A program made the position numbers and the translations under genes. Below, in pieces: positions 20,107-30,281 of a DNA stretch of 64,000 nucleotides. The notes below the pieces were generated by a model that saw nothing but the letters and a program-made list of their open reading frames with translations, was not told the DNA's origin and did no database searches. Origin of the DNA: Mangrovibacillus cuniculi (GTDB taxonomy: Bacteria; Bacillota; Bacilli; Bacillales; R1DC41); assembly GCF_015482585.1 (NCBI RefSeq), contig NZ_CP049742.1, forward strand, positions 1,570,501 to 1,634,500, given 5' to 3'. The first letter of the stretch is position 1. Each line of letters starts with the position of its first letter.

Positions 20107-20138
20107 TAAAAAGGCTACCGATAAAACCGGTAGCCTTA
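20107..20138 (-). terminator. Intrinsic terminator after yqeY
   Basis: AAGGCTACCGG / CCGGTAGCCTT-type inverted repeat with a TTTATC loop followed on the minus strand by TTTTT, just after the yqeY stop codon. Confidence 0.85.
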
Positions 20139-20141
20139 AGC

Positions 20142-20588
20142 TTATGAAAGCAATTGTTGAACTAATTTATTCACAAGAGATCCATCCGCACGGCCTTTGA
20201 CCTTCGGAATGACAGCTCCCATGACTTTCCCCATATCAGCTTTAGAAGATGCCCCAACATCTTGGATGGCTTCTTGAATCACGTTACGTAACTCTTCTTC
20301 TGAAAGTTGTTGAGGTAGATAAACTTCTACGTAAGTTAATTCATTGCGAACTTTATCAACAAGGTCTGGACGACCTGCTTTATCGAATTCATGAAGGGAG
20401 TCCTTGCGCTGTTTGACTTCACGAGAAAGAACTGTAAGCTCTTCTTCTTCTGTCAAATCTTGCTTACCTAGTTTGATCGCTTCATTTTGTAAAGAAGCTT
20501 TTATCATACGTATAACAGTAAGCTTCTCTTTTTCTTTAGCTCGCATCGCTTGCTTCATATCGTCATTTAAACGTTCAAGAAGATTCAT
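20142..20588 (-). CDS. yqeY: GatB/YqeY domain-containing protein
   Basis: A 148-residue member of the YqeY family, related to the C-terminal tRNA-binding domain of GatB; its own function is undefined. Family-typical stretches are [48 protein letters not shown] and [21 protein letters not shown]. It follows rpsU by 11 bases, the standard Firmicute pairing. Confidence 0.95.
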   Translation of the reverse strand: MNLLERLNDDMKQAMRAKEKEKLTVIRMIKASLQNEAIKLGKQDLTEEEELTVLSREVKQRKDSLHEFDKAGRPDLVDKVRNELTYVEVYLPQQLSEEELRNVIQEAIQDVGASSKADMGKVMGAVIPKVKGRADGSLVNKLVQQLLS

Positions 20589-20599
20589 CTAAACACCTC

Positions 20600-20773
20600 T
20601 TACCACTTGCGTTTTCTAGCTGCTTCAGACTTCTTCTTACGTTTTACGGATGGTTTCTCGTAGAACTCACGTTTTCTAGACTCTTGAATTGTACCTGCCT
20701 TAGATACAGAACGTTTGAAGCGTCGAAGAGCATCCTCTAGTGATTCGTTTTTACGAACAACTGTTTTTGACAT
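20600..20773 (-). CDS. rpsU: 30S ribosomal protein S21
   Basis: Small basic 30S protein near the mRNA/anti-Shine-Dalgarno region. The ATG at 20773 (after GGAGGGAAACG) gives 57 residues: [20 protein letters not shown] ... [14 protein letters not shown], the normal size and sequence pattern. An in-frame start at 20800 would add an unsupported N-terminus. Upstream of yqeY in the same unit. Confidence 0.97.
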   Translation of the reverse strand: MSKTVVRKNESLEDALRRFKRSVSKAGTIQESRKREFYEKPSVKRKKKSEAARKRKW

Positions 20774-20937
20774 CTCGTTTCCCTCCCTCCGAACACACAC
20801 TACAATTAAACAATTAACTGCATGAAAATACCATGCACTATCTGATTATAAACGATACAAAAAAGAAGGTCAACCCTAAAAAGAGAAATGGTTATTTGGT
20901 TGAATTTAAGAATAGAAATAGACAAAATCCTTAGTGA

Positions 20938-21142
20938 CTGCACCGGGATTTCCGCTGCAGGGGGACGCTTTCCGCCTCGAAAAGCGGAAGGCGCGCGTTT
21001 AGCCACGACAGGAAAGTTCAGAAGACCGAGGAGGCAGTTCTTCAGCCACCGGAGGGCTTTTGGACTTTCCCGAGTGGTTGCGCACCTGGAGCTAGACATT
21101 TAACCTTTTCCGCAGGAGTCGCCCCCCTTCCGCTCCAATCCC
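20938..21142. repeat. Composite GC-rich repeat, element C copy 1 hosting element B
   Basis: The left end reads GGGATTTCCGCTGCAGGGGG then ACGCTTTCCGC. The right end reads CCGCAGGAGTCGCC and CCGCTCCAATCCC. The same ends bound the copy interrupted by the IS at 33.5-35.0 kb. Here the centre is replaced by a different element (20990-21086). Such GC-rich repeats are, from memory, common in Bacillaceae intergenic DNA; I know of no assigned function. Confidence 0.75.
20990..21086 (+). repeat. Structured element B, copy 1
   Basis: GGCGCGC ... GCGCACC at the ends pair in 6 of 7 positions. Inside, CCAC / GTGG and GGAAAGTTC / GGACTTTCC pair in order, giving a three-part nested stem. A second copy at 28927-29085 has different stem sequences that still pair. 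Confidence 0.7.
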
Positions 21143-21220
21143 TAAAGATAAATATTTATTATGCATTATTTCTGCAGAACTATGAATTTAGCACCTAATA
21201 CTTAGACCTTTTATAATTAA

Positions 21221-21256
21221 AAAACAGGTATAGTCTTAAAAGACTGTACCTGTTTT
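21221..21256 (-). terminator. Intrinsic terminator after deoC
   Basis: AAAACAGGTATAGTCTT / AAGACTGTACCTGTTTT (one imperfect pair), 23 bases past the deoC stop; related to the terminators at 3294 and 14523. Confidence 0.85.
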
Positions 21257-21278
21257 AGCTCTTATTGACATTTATATC

Positions 21279-21950
21279 TTAATAATCGCTATCAGCCGTT
21301 AGACCTTGGACGATTTTTACTCCTGAGCTTGCTCCGATACGCGTTGCTCCTGCTTTTGTCATTGCAGCTGCATCTTCAGCTGAACGCACTCCACCAGATG
21401 CTTTTACTCCTAAGTCTGGGCCAACTGTTTTACGCATTAATGCGATGTCTTCAACCGTTGCTCCTCCAGTAGAGAATCCAGTAGATGTCTTAACGAAATC
21501 CGCACCTGCTTTAACAGATAGTTCACAAGCACGTACTTTTTCTTCGTCTGTAAGAAGGCATGTTTCAATGATTACTTTTGTTAATGCTTTTCCTTTTGCA
21601 GCATCTACTACTGCTTTAATGTCACGAAGAACTAACTCGTCATTTTTATCTTTTAGTGCACCGATATTGATGACCATGTCTACTTCTGTCGCACCGTTTT
21701 CAATAGCATTTGTTGTTTCAAATGCTTTTACTTCTGGAGTAGATGCGCCTAGAGGGAAACCAATAACCGTACATACGTCCACACCTGAGCCTTTTAGTTG
21801 CTCAGCAGCATAGTTAACCCAAGTCGGATTAACACATACAGATGCAAATCCGTATTCGCGTGCTTCTGTACATAGTATTTCTACTTCTGCAGTTACAGCA
21901 TCTGCTTTTAATAACGTATGATCAATTAGTTTTGCTACATTTGTTGTCAT
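21279..21950 (-). CDS. deoC: Deoxyribose-phosphate aldolase
   Basis: Splits 2-deoxyribose 5-phosphate into glyceraldehyde 3-phosphate and acetaldehyde in deoxynucleoside catabolism. The ATG at 21950 (after AAAGGGG) gives 223 residues; an in-frame start 168 bases upstream is unsupported. The Schiff-base lysine motif [15 protein letters not shown] and [12 protein letters not shown] are present, as is [10 protein letters not shown]. Single-gene unit here, with its own terminator. Confidence 0.97.
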   Translation of the reverse strand: MTTNVAKLIDHTLLKADAVTAEVEILCTEAREYGFASVCVNPTWVNYAAEQLKGSGVDVCTVIGFPLGASTPEVKAFETTNAIENGATEVDMVINIGALKDKNDELVLRDIKAVVDAAKGKALTKVIIETCLLTDEEKVRACELSVKAGADFVKTSTGFSTGGATVEDIALMRKTVGPDLGVKASGGVRSAEDAAAMTKAGATRIGASSGVKIVQGLTADSDY

Positions 21951-22075
21951 TTTAAAAACCCCTTTAACAAGTTGTATGTACCTCTTACAAAATAATATCA
22001 TTTTTTCTTCATTAATACTATTATATTGTCGCAAATTGTCGTATTTATGACCAGAATCCGTAAATGTTACATACA

Positions 22076-22107
22076 AAACCCTCTCTACCTTACGTAGAGA
22101 GGGTTTC
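22076..22107 (-). terminator. Intrinsic terminator after mtaB
   Basis: AAACCCTCTCTAC / GTAGAGAGGGTTT hairpin followed by TTTG on the minus strand, directly after the mtaB stop. Confidence 0.85.
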
Positions 22108-22110
22108 AAT

Positions 22111-23478
22111 TTAAGCATTAGCTGCAGATTTTAAAGTGGACTTCTCTTCTTCCATCACACGTACAAACGTACCTTCATTGTATGGATAGCCCGCTTTTGT
22201 CATTTTGACTCTTACTAATTTTCCAATCATAGACTCATCAGCAGGGAAAACTACTTTTAAGTAGTTAGAAGTATATCCTTCGTATAAACCACTTTCTCCA
22301 TCTTTTTTAAATTTCTCTTCTGGAATCACATCTACTACTTGATCTTCAAAACGTGAAGCATATTCTTTCGCTAATTGATTAGATAATTCAATTAGACGAT
22401 GAACTCTTTCATTCTTCACTTCTTCATCAATTTGATCATCCATTCGTGCTGCTGGTGTACCAGTACGTTTAGAATAAGGGAATACATGTAATTCAGAGAA
22501 ACCATGTTCTTGAATAAAGGTATATGTCTCCATAAATTCTTCTTCTGTTTCACCTGGGAACCCAACGATAACATCAGATGTAATCGCTAAATCTGGTAAT
22601 GCTTTTTTCAGTTTAGTTAATCTTTCTCCGAAGAATTCCATCGTGTACTTACGTCTCATACGTTTTAACACTGTATTGGAACCTGATTGCAGTGGTATGT
22701 GTAAATGATTAACCACAATGTTAGATTGTTCTAAAACATCAATCACTTCATCTGTTAATTGACTAGCTTCAATAGAAGAAATACGTAATCGTTTTACACC
22801 TTCAACATTTGCTTCAATATCACGTAGTAATTGCGCTAAGTTATAATCTTTCATGTCTTCACCGTAACCACCTGTGTGAATTCCAGTTAAAACAATTTCT
22901 TTATAACCAGCATCAACTAGTTGTTGCGCTTGACGAACCACTTCTTTTGGGTCACGAGAACGCATTAATCCACGAGCCCAAGGAATGATACAGAAAGTAC
23001 AGAAGTTATTACAACCTTCTTGGATTTTTAAAGACGCACGTGTACGATCCGTAAAAGCAGGAACATCCAGTTCTTCGTACACTCTGTTCTTCATGATATT
23101 TCCTACACCATTGATAGGTTGACGCTCTTGTTTATATTGCTCGATATACTCAAGCATTTTCACACGATCTTGCGTTCCTACAACAATATCGACACCTGGT
23201 ATTGCCATAATTTCTGCAGGTGAAGTTTGTGCATAACAACCTGTTACACATATAACTGCGTCTGGGTTTTTACGAATCGCACGACGAATAACTTGTCTAC
23301 TTTTCTTATCACCCGTGTTTGTTACGGTACATGTATTGATTACATATACATCAGATGCTGCTTCGTAATCAACTCTCTCGTAGCCATTTTGTTTAAATAG
23401 TTGCCAAATCGCTTCAGTTTCATAGTGGTTTACTTTACACCCAAGCGTATGGAATGCTACTGATGGCATTTTGTTCAC
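22111..23478 (-). CDS. mtaB: tRNA (N6-threonylcarbamoyladenosine(37)-C2)-methylthiotransferase MtaB
   Basis: Radical-SAM methylthiotransferase that converts t6A37 to ms2t6A37 in ANN-decoding tRNAs. The 455 residues include the N-terminal UPF0004 cysteine domain ([28 protein letters not shown]). The radical-SAM cluster [15 protein letters not shown] and a C-terminal TRAM-like domain follow. It overlaps the end of rsmE by 4 bases, so it is translationally coupled to that (frameshifted) gene. Confidence 0.96.
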   Translation of the reverse strand: MNKMPSVAFHTLGCKVNHYETEAIWQLFKQNGYERVDYEAASDVYVINTCTVTNTGDKKSRQVIRRAIRKNPDAVICVTGCYAQTSPAEIMAIPGVDIVVGTQDRVKMLEYIEQYKQERQPINGVGNIMKNRVYEELDVPAFTDRTRASLKIQEGCNNFCTFCIIPWARGLMRSRDPKEVVRQAQQLVDAGYKEIVLTGIHTGGYGEDMKDYNLAQLLRDIEANVEGVKRLRISSIEASQLTDEVIDVLEQSNIVVNHLHIPLQSGSNTVLKRMRRKYTMEFFGERLTKLKKALPDLAITSDVIVGFPGETEEEFMETYTFIQEHGFSELHVFPYSKRTGTPAARMDDQIDEEVKNERVHRLIELSNQLAKEYASRFEDQVVDVIPEEKFKKDGESGLYEGYTSNYLKVVFPADESMIGKLVRVKMTKAGYPYNEGTFVRVMEEEKSTLKSAANA

Positions 23479-24226
23479 CTCTCTAATTCTAGCTTATAAG
23501 ATAGCGCACTTAATGCATAAAGCGGCGCTGTTTCTGCTCTAAGTATTCGTGGTCCAAGTGCACAAGCTACAAACCCTTTGTTTAGAAGCTGTGTCACTTC
23601 TTCTTCTGTTAGTCCACCTTCTGGTCCAAACACCATCATAACAGAATTTGACGACTTCATCGATTGTAAAACTGTGGAAAAATTAGTTGTGTCTCCTGAT
23701 CTAGCTTCTTCTTCATACGCAACTATTTTATGGGTATACTCATCAGCAAGTTGAAGTAATTGTTTTAACGTGACAGGAGAATCCACATTAGGAACGACTT
23801 GTCGATGAGATTGCTCTGCTGCTTCACTCGCAATCTTCGTCCATCTCTCGACTTTCTTATCACCCTTCTTTTCATCCCATTTAACAACAGATCTCGCTGC
23901 CTTAAGTGGAATAAATGAATGTGCACCTAGTTCTGTTCCTTTTTGAATAACGTATTCCCATTTATCGGCTTTCACTAGCCCCCAACCACTGAAACAGTAA
24001 CAGGTAGCTCTACTTGTTCCTGTATTTCTTTGGTAAGAGTAAATAGAGGTGGATTCGTTTCCGCATTTGTTAGGGTGTAGATACCTGTTTTCTTATCAGT
24101 AAAAACAAAGTAACAGCTATCTCCTTCTTTCATCCTCATCACACGAATCATGTGATGAAGTTGGTCTTGTGACAAAGAAGACTCTTGAAATTGTTTCATC
24201 GGGATATCAAGAAAATATCGTTGCAT
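23475..24226 (-). pseudogene. rsmE: 16S rRNA (uracil1498-N3)-methyltransferase RsmE, frameshifted
   Basis: RsmE methylates U1498 of 16S rRNA through a knotted SPOUT domain. The N-terminal PUA-like part (MQRYFLDIPMKQFQ ... VSVVGG, stop) is in one frame at 23978-24226. The SPOUT part (VKADKWEYVIQKGTELGAHSF ... FGPEGGLTEEEV ... LGPRILRAETAPLYAL) is in another at 23475-23975. Restoring one G in the five-G run (23979-23983) gives VVGGLVKADKW and a 250-residue protein of normal length. The catalytic end is intact. Sequencing error or a recent mutation. Confidence 0.9.
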
Positions 24227-24229
24227 CAG

Positions 24230-25174
24230 TTACTCTCCTTGTTTCTTTGCGATAATAGCTACCCAATCTTCCATCGTTAATACTTCTTCGATATCAAACC
24301 CAGCACTTTCTACAGCAGCTTTAACCTCATCTTTTTTCCCATTAATAATTCCGGAAGAAACAAAGTATCCACCAGGTTTCACTAGACGTCCAACATCATC
24401 TGTGAAACGTAAAATAACCTCTGCAAGGATATTTGCTACAATGACATCCACTTGTTCTGTTACACCTTGTAGTAAATTCTTTTGCGCTACGGTTACTTGA
24501 TTGGCTACATGGTTTAATTCAATGTTTTCTTTCGCTGTTTTTACTGCGACTTCATCCAGATCATATGCATCTACGTGCTTTGCGCCTAACTGCGCTGCTG
24601 CAACAGATAACACTCCTGAACCAGTACCAACATCAATCAACATGTCACCCTTTTTAACCGTACGCTCAAGAGCTTGAATACACATAACAGTTGTCGGGTG
24701 CGTTCCTGTCCCAAAAGCCATACCTGGATCTAATTCAATAATTAACTCATCACTACTTACTGGAGTGTACTCTTCCCAAGTAGGGACAACAGTAAATCTT
24801 TCCGAAATTTTTACAGGGTGGTAATATTGCTTCCATGCAGTTGCCCAATCCTCGTCGTTCACTTCTGTAATTGTCACTACATTTTTCCCGATATCAATTT
24901 GGAATTCTTGTAGATTTGTAATATTTTGCTTAATTTCTTCTATTGTTTCTGTTAAGAAACTAGTTACAGGAAGGTATGCTTTCACATACACCCCCTCCGA
25001 AGGGTAATCTTCCTTTTGGAGCTGATAGATTTCACCGAACTGGTCCTCGCGCTCCTTCGTTAATTCCGTTGGGTCTTCAATTACTACCCCACTCGCTCCT
25101 GCTTCGTGCAAGATATTTGAAATTGGTTCTATTGCCTCATTTGTTGTATGAACCGAAAGCTCAGACCACTTCAT
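24230..25174 (-). CDS. prmA: Ribosomal protein L11 methyltransferase
   Basis: SAM-dependent enzyme that trimethylates ribosomal protein L11. The 314-residue protein has an N-terminal L11-recognition domain ([20 protein letters not shown]) and the Rossmann motif [33 protein letters not shown] and VANILAEVI are also present, all family-typical. It lies between dnaJ and rsmE as in B. subtilis. Confidence 0.96.
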   Translation of the reverse strand: MKWSELSVHTTNEAIEPISNILHEAGASGVVIEDPTELTKEREDQFGEIYQLQKEDYPSEGVYVKAYLPVTSFLTETIEEIKQNITNLQEFQIDIGKNVVTITEVNDEDWATAWKQYYHPVKISERFTVVPTWEEYTPVSSDELIIELDPGMAFGTGTHPTTVMCIQALERTVKKGDMLIDVGTGSGVLSVAAAQLGAKHVDAYDLDEVAVKTAKENIELNHVANQVTVAQKNLLQGVTEQVDVIVANILAEVILRFTDDVGRLVKPGGYFVSSGIINGKKDEVKAAVESAGFDIEEVLTMEDWVAIIAKKQGE

Positions 25175-25193
25175 TACTACCAGCTCCTTCTAC

Positions 25194-26321
25194 TTATTCA
25201 CCTTTAAATGCACGTTTGACACGGTCAAAGAAACCTTCATGTTGTTCTTCCACTGTTTCTCCTGTAGCATCTCCAAATTCTCTTAATAGTTCTTTTTGTT
25301 TCTCTGTTAACTTAGATGGAGTAACGACTTTTACAATAACAAATTGATCTCCGACTCCATATCCTCGGACATTAGGAATACCTTTTTCTTTTAAGCGGAA
25401 ACGTCTACCGGTTTGCGTTCCAGCTGGTACTTTTAACATGACATGTCCATGGATAGTAGGAACCTTAATTTCATCTCCAAGTGCTGCTTGCACAAATGTA
25501 ATAGGCATTTCGCAATAAACGTCATCACCATTACGCTCAAAGAAATCATGTTCACGAACAGAGAAAACAATGTATAAGTCTCCAGGAGGTCCTCCGTTCA
25601 CACCTGGTTCTCCCTGACCACTTAAACGTAATTGTTGTCCATCGTCTACTCCTGCTGGAATCTTCACAGAGATTTTTTTGCGTTTTGTTACTTTTCCTGC
25701 TCCACTACAAGTAGAACATTTTTGTTTTATATCTTTACCAGTTCCTTGACAGTGATGACACGCTCTTCTGTTGACAATTCGACCAAAAGGCGTATTCTGC
25801 TCTTGGTTTAATTGGCCAGAACCTCCACAATGTTTACAAGTTTCAGGTTTTGTACCTGGCTTCGCACCAGATCCATGACACGTATCACATGTTTCTTCAC
25901 GTGGAATTTGGATTTCTGTATCCTTCCCAAATGCAGCTTCTTCAAATGTGATATCCATTGTATATTGTAAGTCTGCTCCTTGGCGAGGGGCATTAGGGTC
26001 ACGACGACGTTGACCGCCACCTCCAAAAAAGGTGTTAAAAATATCTTCAAACCCGCCAAATCCACCGAAATCTCCACCACCAGCGCCACCAAAGCCTTGA
26101 TTTGGATCAGTGTGACCAAAGCGATCATAATGCGCACGCTTTTGATCATCGCTTAATGTCTCATAAGCTTCTTTCACTTCTTTAAATTTATCATTAGCGT
26201 CAGCTGCTTTATTAATGTCCGGATGATATTGTTTAGATAATTTACGGTAAGACTTTTTAATCTCTTCTTTAGAGGCGTCTTTTCCTAGCCCAAGGACTTC
26301 GTAAAAATCTCTTTTACTCAT
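25194..26321 (-). CDS. dnaJ: Chaperone protein DnaJ
   Basis: J-domain co-chaperone that stimulates DnaK ATPase. Residues 1-70 form the J domain with the HPD motif (YHPDINK). A glycine/phenylalanine-rich stretch ([14 protein letters not shown]) follows. Four zinc-binding CxxCxGxG repeats come next: [24 protein letters not shown] and CSTCSGAG. The 375-residue length is normal. It lies about 150 bases after dnaK, past the dnaK terminator hairpin, so its level may depend on read-through. Confidence 0.97.
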   Translation of the reverse strand: MSKRDFYEVLGLGKDASKEEIKKSYRKLSKQYHPDINKAADANDKFKEVKEAYETLSDDQKRAHYDRFGHTDPNQGFGGAGGGDFGGFGGFEDIFNTFFGGGGQRRRDPNAPRQGADLQYTMDITFEEAAFGKDTEIQIPREETCDTCHGSGAKPGTKPETCKHCGGSGQLNQEQNTPFGRIVNRRACHHCQGTGKDIKQKCSTCSGAGKVTKRKKISVKIPAGVDDGQQLRLSGQGEPGVNGGPPGDLYIVFSVREHDFFERNGDDVYCEMPITFVQAALGDEIKVPTIHGHVMLKVPAGTQTGRRFRLKEKGIPNVRGYGVGDQFVIVKVVTPSKLTEKQKELLREFGDATGETVEEQHEGFFDRVKRAFKGE

Positions 26322-26428
26322 AGATTAACACTCTCCCGTTTCGTTTCACATAACGATTATTGTAACAAAGCAATAGTAGTTGTGGCAATGTTAACGTTAG
26401 TTATTAGGTAAATTATTATCTATCATGG

Positions 26429-26463
26429 AAAAAGTCAAAGCCGCTATTCGACTTTGACTTTTC
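26429..26463 (-). terminator. Terminator-like hairpin between dnaK and dnaJ
   Basis: AAAAGTCAAAG / CTTTGACTTTTT inverted repeat around TCGAATAGCGG, 13 bases after the dnaK stop; probably attenuates transcription into dnaJ. Confidence 0.75.
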
Positions 26464-26475
26464 CGTTACTTCATC

Positions 26476-28314
<1,839 letters not shown>

Positions 28315-28338
28315 TTACCTCCTTAAATTATATGTAAT

Positions 28339-28896
28339 TTATTCATTTACTTTAACCATCGCAGGACGAATCACGCGATCGTGTAGTTTGTATCCTTTTT
28401 GGAATACTGCTGTTACCGTGTTTGGTTCAGCATCTGGTGTAGACTCTTGCATTACTGCTTGGTGTAAGTGTGGATCAAATGCAGCACCTTGCGCATCGAT
28501 TTCTTCAACACCTTCACGTTTAAGGGCATCTTGTATTCCTCGATAAACCATTTCCATACCTTGAAGTAGAGATTGCGTTTGTTCGTTTTCCGTCTCTACT
28601 TGAAGAGCACGTTCAAAGTTATCTAGGCTAGTTAAAAGGTCCGTAACTAAACTTTGTGCACGGAATTTTTTGTTTGCCTCTTCATCTAATTGAACACGAC
28701 GTCGATAGTTGTCAAAGTCCGCACGAAGTCGAAGATATTTATTTTCAGATTCCTCTAACTTGGCAGTAAGCTCATTAGTTGAACCTTCCGTAGTTGTATC
28801 CTCTTCTACCTCTTCAGCGAATACCTCTTCCACAACCTCTTCTTGTGTATCTTGTTGAGTTGTTTCTTCTTGGTTTGTTTTTGCTTCGTTTGTCAT
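28339..28896 (-). CDS. grpE: Nucleotide exchange factor GrpE
   Basis: Releases ADP from DnaK. The 185-residue protein has a long acidic N-terminus, a coiled-coil ([19 protein letters not shown]), and the beta domain with [20 protein letters not shown]. It ends in VIRPAMVKV-type sequence. The ATG at 28896 follows AAGGAGGTGAGAAC. The 260 bases separating it from hrcA hold a repeat element, larger than the usual gap in this operon. Confidence 0.96.
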   Translation of the reverse strand: MTNEAKTNQEETTQQDTQEEVVEEVFAEEVEEDTTTEGSTNELTAKLEESENKYLRLRADFDNYRRRVQLDEEANKKFRAQSLVTDLLTSLDNFERALQVETENEQTQSLLQGMEMVYRGIQDALKREGVEEIDAQGAAFDPHLHQAVMQESTPDAEPNTVTAVFQKGYKLHDRVIRPAMVKVNE

Positions 28897-28915
28897 GTTC
28901 TCACCTCCTTATAAA

Positions 28916-28939
28916 GAAATGCTGTAGGCGCGCGTTTAG
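28916..28939. repeat. 24-base direct repeat, left unit
   Basis: GAAATGCTGTAGGCGCGCGT plus TTAG, repeated exactly at 29104-29127, 188 bases apart; the pair brackets element B copy 2. The left unit ends three bases from the grpE ribosome site region. Confidence 0.85.
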
Positions 28940-29085
28940 CTGCGGCAGGGAACTTGGGAAGACCGAGGGCTTGTGCGTGAGGCACTGTCTTCTACGTTGG
29001 TGACGTGATGTCACCTGCACTTAGTAGAAGGTCCTTTATAATCTCCACCACAGGGCTTTCCGAGTTCACAGAGCAGTTGCGCACC
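28927..29085 (+). repeat. Structured element B, copy 2, with a nested hairpin
   Basis: Ends GGCGCGCGTTTAG and GCGCACC as in copy 1. Internal pairs are CTGC / GCAG and GAACTTGG / CCGAGTTC, different from copy 1 but still complementary. The loop carries a GTGAT-type hairpin (28989-29034). The copy lies in the hrcA-grpE intercistronic region. Confidence 0.7.
28989..29034 (+). repeat. GTGAT hairpin repeat, copy 4 (stem-swapped)
   Basis: CTTCTAC-GTTG-GTGAC-GTGAT-GTCAC-CTGCA-CTTA-GTAGAAG-GTCC. Same joints (GTTG, CTTA) and loop (GTGAT) as copies 1-3, but the outer 7-base stem and inner 5-base stem have different, fully complementary sequences. The 5' GTTAC hairpin is absent. Confidence 0.7.
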
Positions 29086-29103
29086 GAAAGCTGGACACCT
29101 TCC

Positions 29104-29134
29104 GAAATGCTGTAGGCGCGCGTTTAGGCGCACC
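29104..29134. repeat. 24-base direct repeat, right unit, with empty element B ends
   Basis: Starts with the 24-base repeat and continues so that GGCGCGCGTTTA is joined directly to GGCGCACC (29115-29134): element B ends without the internal stems, like an empty or deleted copy. Confidence 0.75.
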
Positions 29135-29155
29135 TATTGCATGTATCAGCTTTAC

Positions 29156-30189
29156 TTATTTTTGATGAAAATTTGTTAAAGCTTTGGATAGGTCGTTTGT
29201 AAATAAATCTAACAAACTAATGACACGAGAGTATTCCATTCTTGTAGGACCTAGGATAGCAATCGACCCTACTGGTACTTGCCCAATGGAATAGGACGCA
29301 GTAATGATACTACAATCATCCATCTCATGTACACCCATTTCTTTTCCAATTTTCACATGTATACCGCTTGGTGTTTCCTTAAACAACTGAAGAATTCCTT
29401 CTTCTTTCTCCATCAATTCCATGATAGAGCGTAGCTTTTGGATATCATGAAACTCAGGTTGAGATAGAATATTTGTTTTACCACCAAAGAAGACTTTTTT
29501 GGAGCACTATCTTCCATTGAATACGTAAGTCGATCAATAATAGTTTCAAATTGATTAATTTGATTCTTTAGGAAGAGTGCTAGCTCTTTATACATATAAT
29601 CTTTTAATTGGTGAAGAGGGATATTTCGCAATTTATCATTAAATAAACGAACCATTACCTCTAAGTTTTCCCAGTTCAGTGAGCTTGGGATTGTTACTGT
29701 ATGATGCTCTACATGCCCCGTGTCCGTAACAATCATTGCTACTGCAGTATTCTCTGTCAAAGGGACTAATTGTAAACTTCGAAATTTATGTTTTTTCAGG
29801 GCTGGACCAAGAACGATGGACGTATAGCTAGTTAAGTCAGAAAGAATGGATGCTGACTTTTGTATGACTTGTTCGGTCTCATATATATGATCGTCAAATA
29901 CCGATCTGACTCTTTCCACCTCTAATGGATCTAATGAGCCAGGAGATAAGAGATGGTCTACATAGTACCTATAACCCTTTTCTGAAGGCACACGACCTGA
30001 TGACGTATGCGTTTTTTCGATCAACCCAAGTTCCTCTAAGTCTGCCATCTCATTTCTGATGGTGGCAGAACTAAAAGATAGTTGTTCCTTTTTTGATAAT
30101 GCACGTGAACCTACTGGTTGGGCAGAACGAACGAAGTCATCAACGATAACTTGCAAAATTAAAAGCTGACGTTCTGTTAACACATTCAT
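29156..30189 (-). pseudogene. hrcA: Heat-inducible transcription repressor HrcA, frameshifted
   Basis: HrcA binds CIRCE operators and represses the dnaK and groE operons. The N-terminal 258 codons from the ATG at 30189 (NVLTERQLLILQVIVDDFVR ... with the winged helix SSATIRNEMADLEELGLI) run into a shifted end after EDSAPKK. The last 88 residues (MELMEKEEGILQLFKE ... DLSKALTNFHQK) are in another frame at 29156-29422. Adding one A to the six-A run (29495-29500, T on plus) restores APKKVFFGGKTNIL and a family-length protein of about 344 residues. If genuine, the heat-shock operon would be derepressed. Confidence 0.9.
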
Positions 30190-30197
30190 CACCCCTG

Positions 30198-30224
30198 TTA
30201 GCACTCTTTTGTGTTGAGTGCTAA
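30198..30224. promoter_or_regulatory. CIRCE operator
   Basis: Perfect consensus TTAGCACTC-N9-GAGTGCTAA, located 9 bases before the hrcA start codon and directly downstream of the promoter. This is the HrcA binding site controlling hrcA-grpE-dnaK-dnaJ. Confidence 0.98.
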
Positions 30225-30234
30225 ATCTAAGAAT

Positions 30235-30263
30235 AAATTATCAAAAACCATACCATCTGTCAA
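30235..30263 (-). promoter_or_regulatory. Sigma-A promoter of the hrcA-dnaK operon
   Basis: Perfect TTGACA (30258-30263) and TAATTT (30235-30240) separated by 17 bases, immediately upstream of CIRCE. Confidence 0.8.
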
Positions 30264-30281
30264 CGATGTTGCATAAATCTC

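Larger units (their letters stand above)
20774..21278. other. 505-base intergenic region filled by nested repeats
   Basis: No gene supported. From 20938 to 21142 it is occupied by a composite repeat (see the two repeat entries), then about 80 bases of AT-rich sequence, then the deoC terminator at 21221-21256. An open frame over the repeat on either strand follows the stem structure, not protein signals. Confidence 0.7.

Noticed and set aside
20806-21103. Open frames on both strands over the GC-rich repeat
   Set aside because: They follow the nested inverted repeats, lack ribosome sites and encode no recognisable domain.
29156-29422. Separate 88-residue gene starting MELMEKEEG
   Set aside because: It is the C-terminal end of HrcA in a shifted frame.
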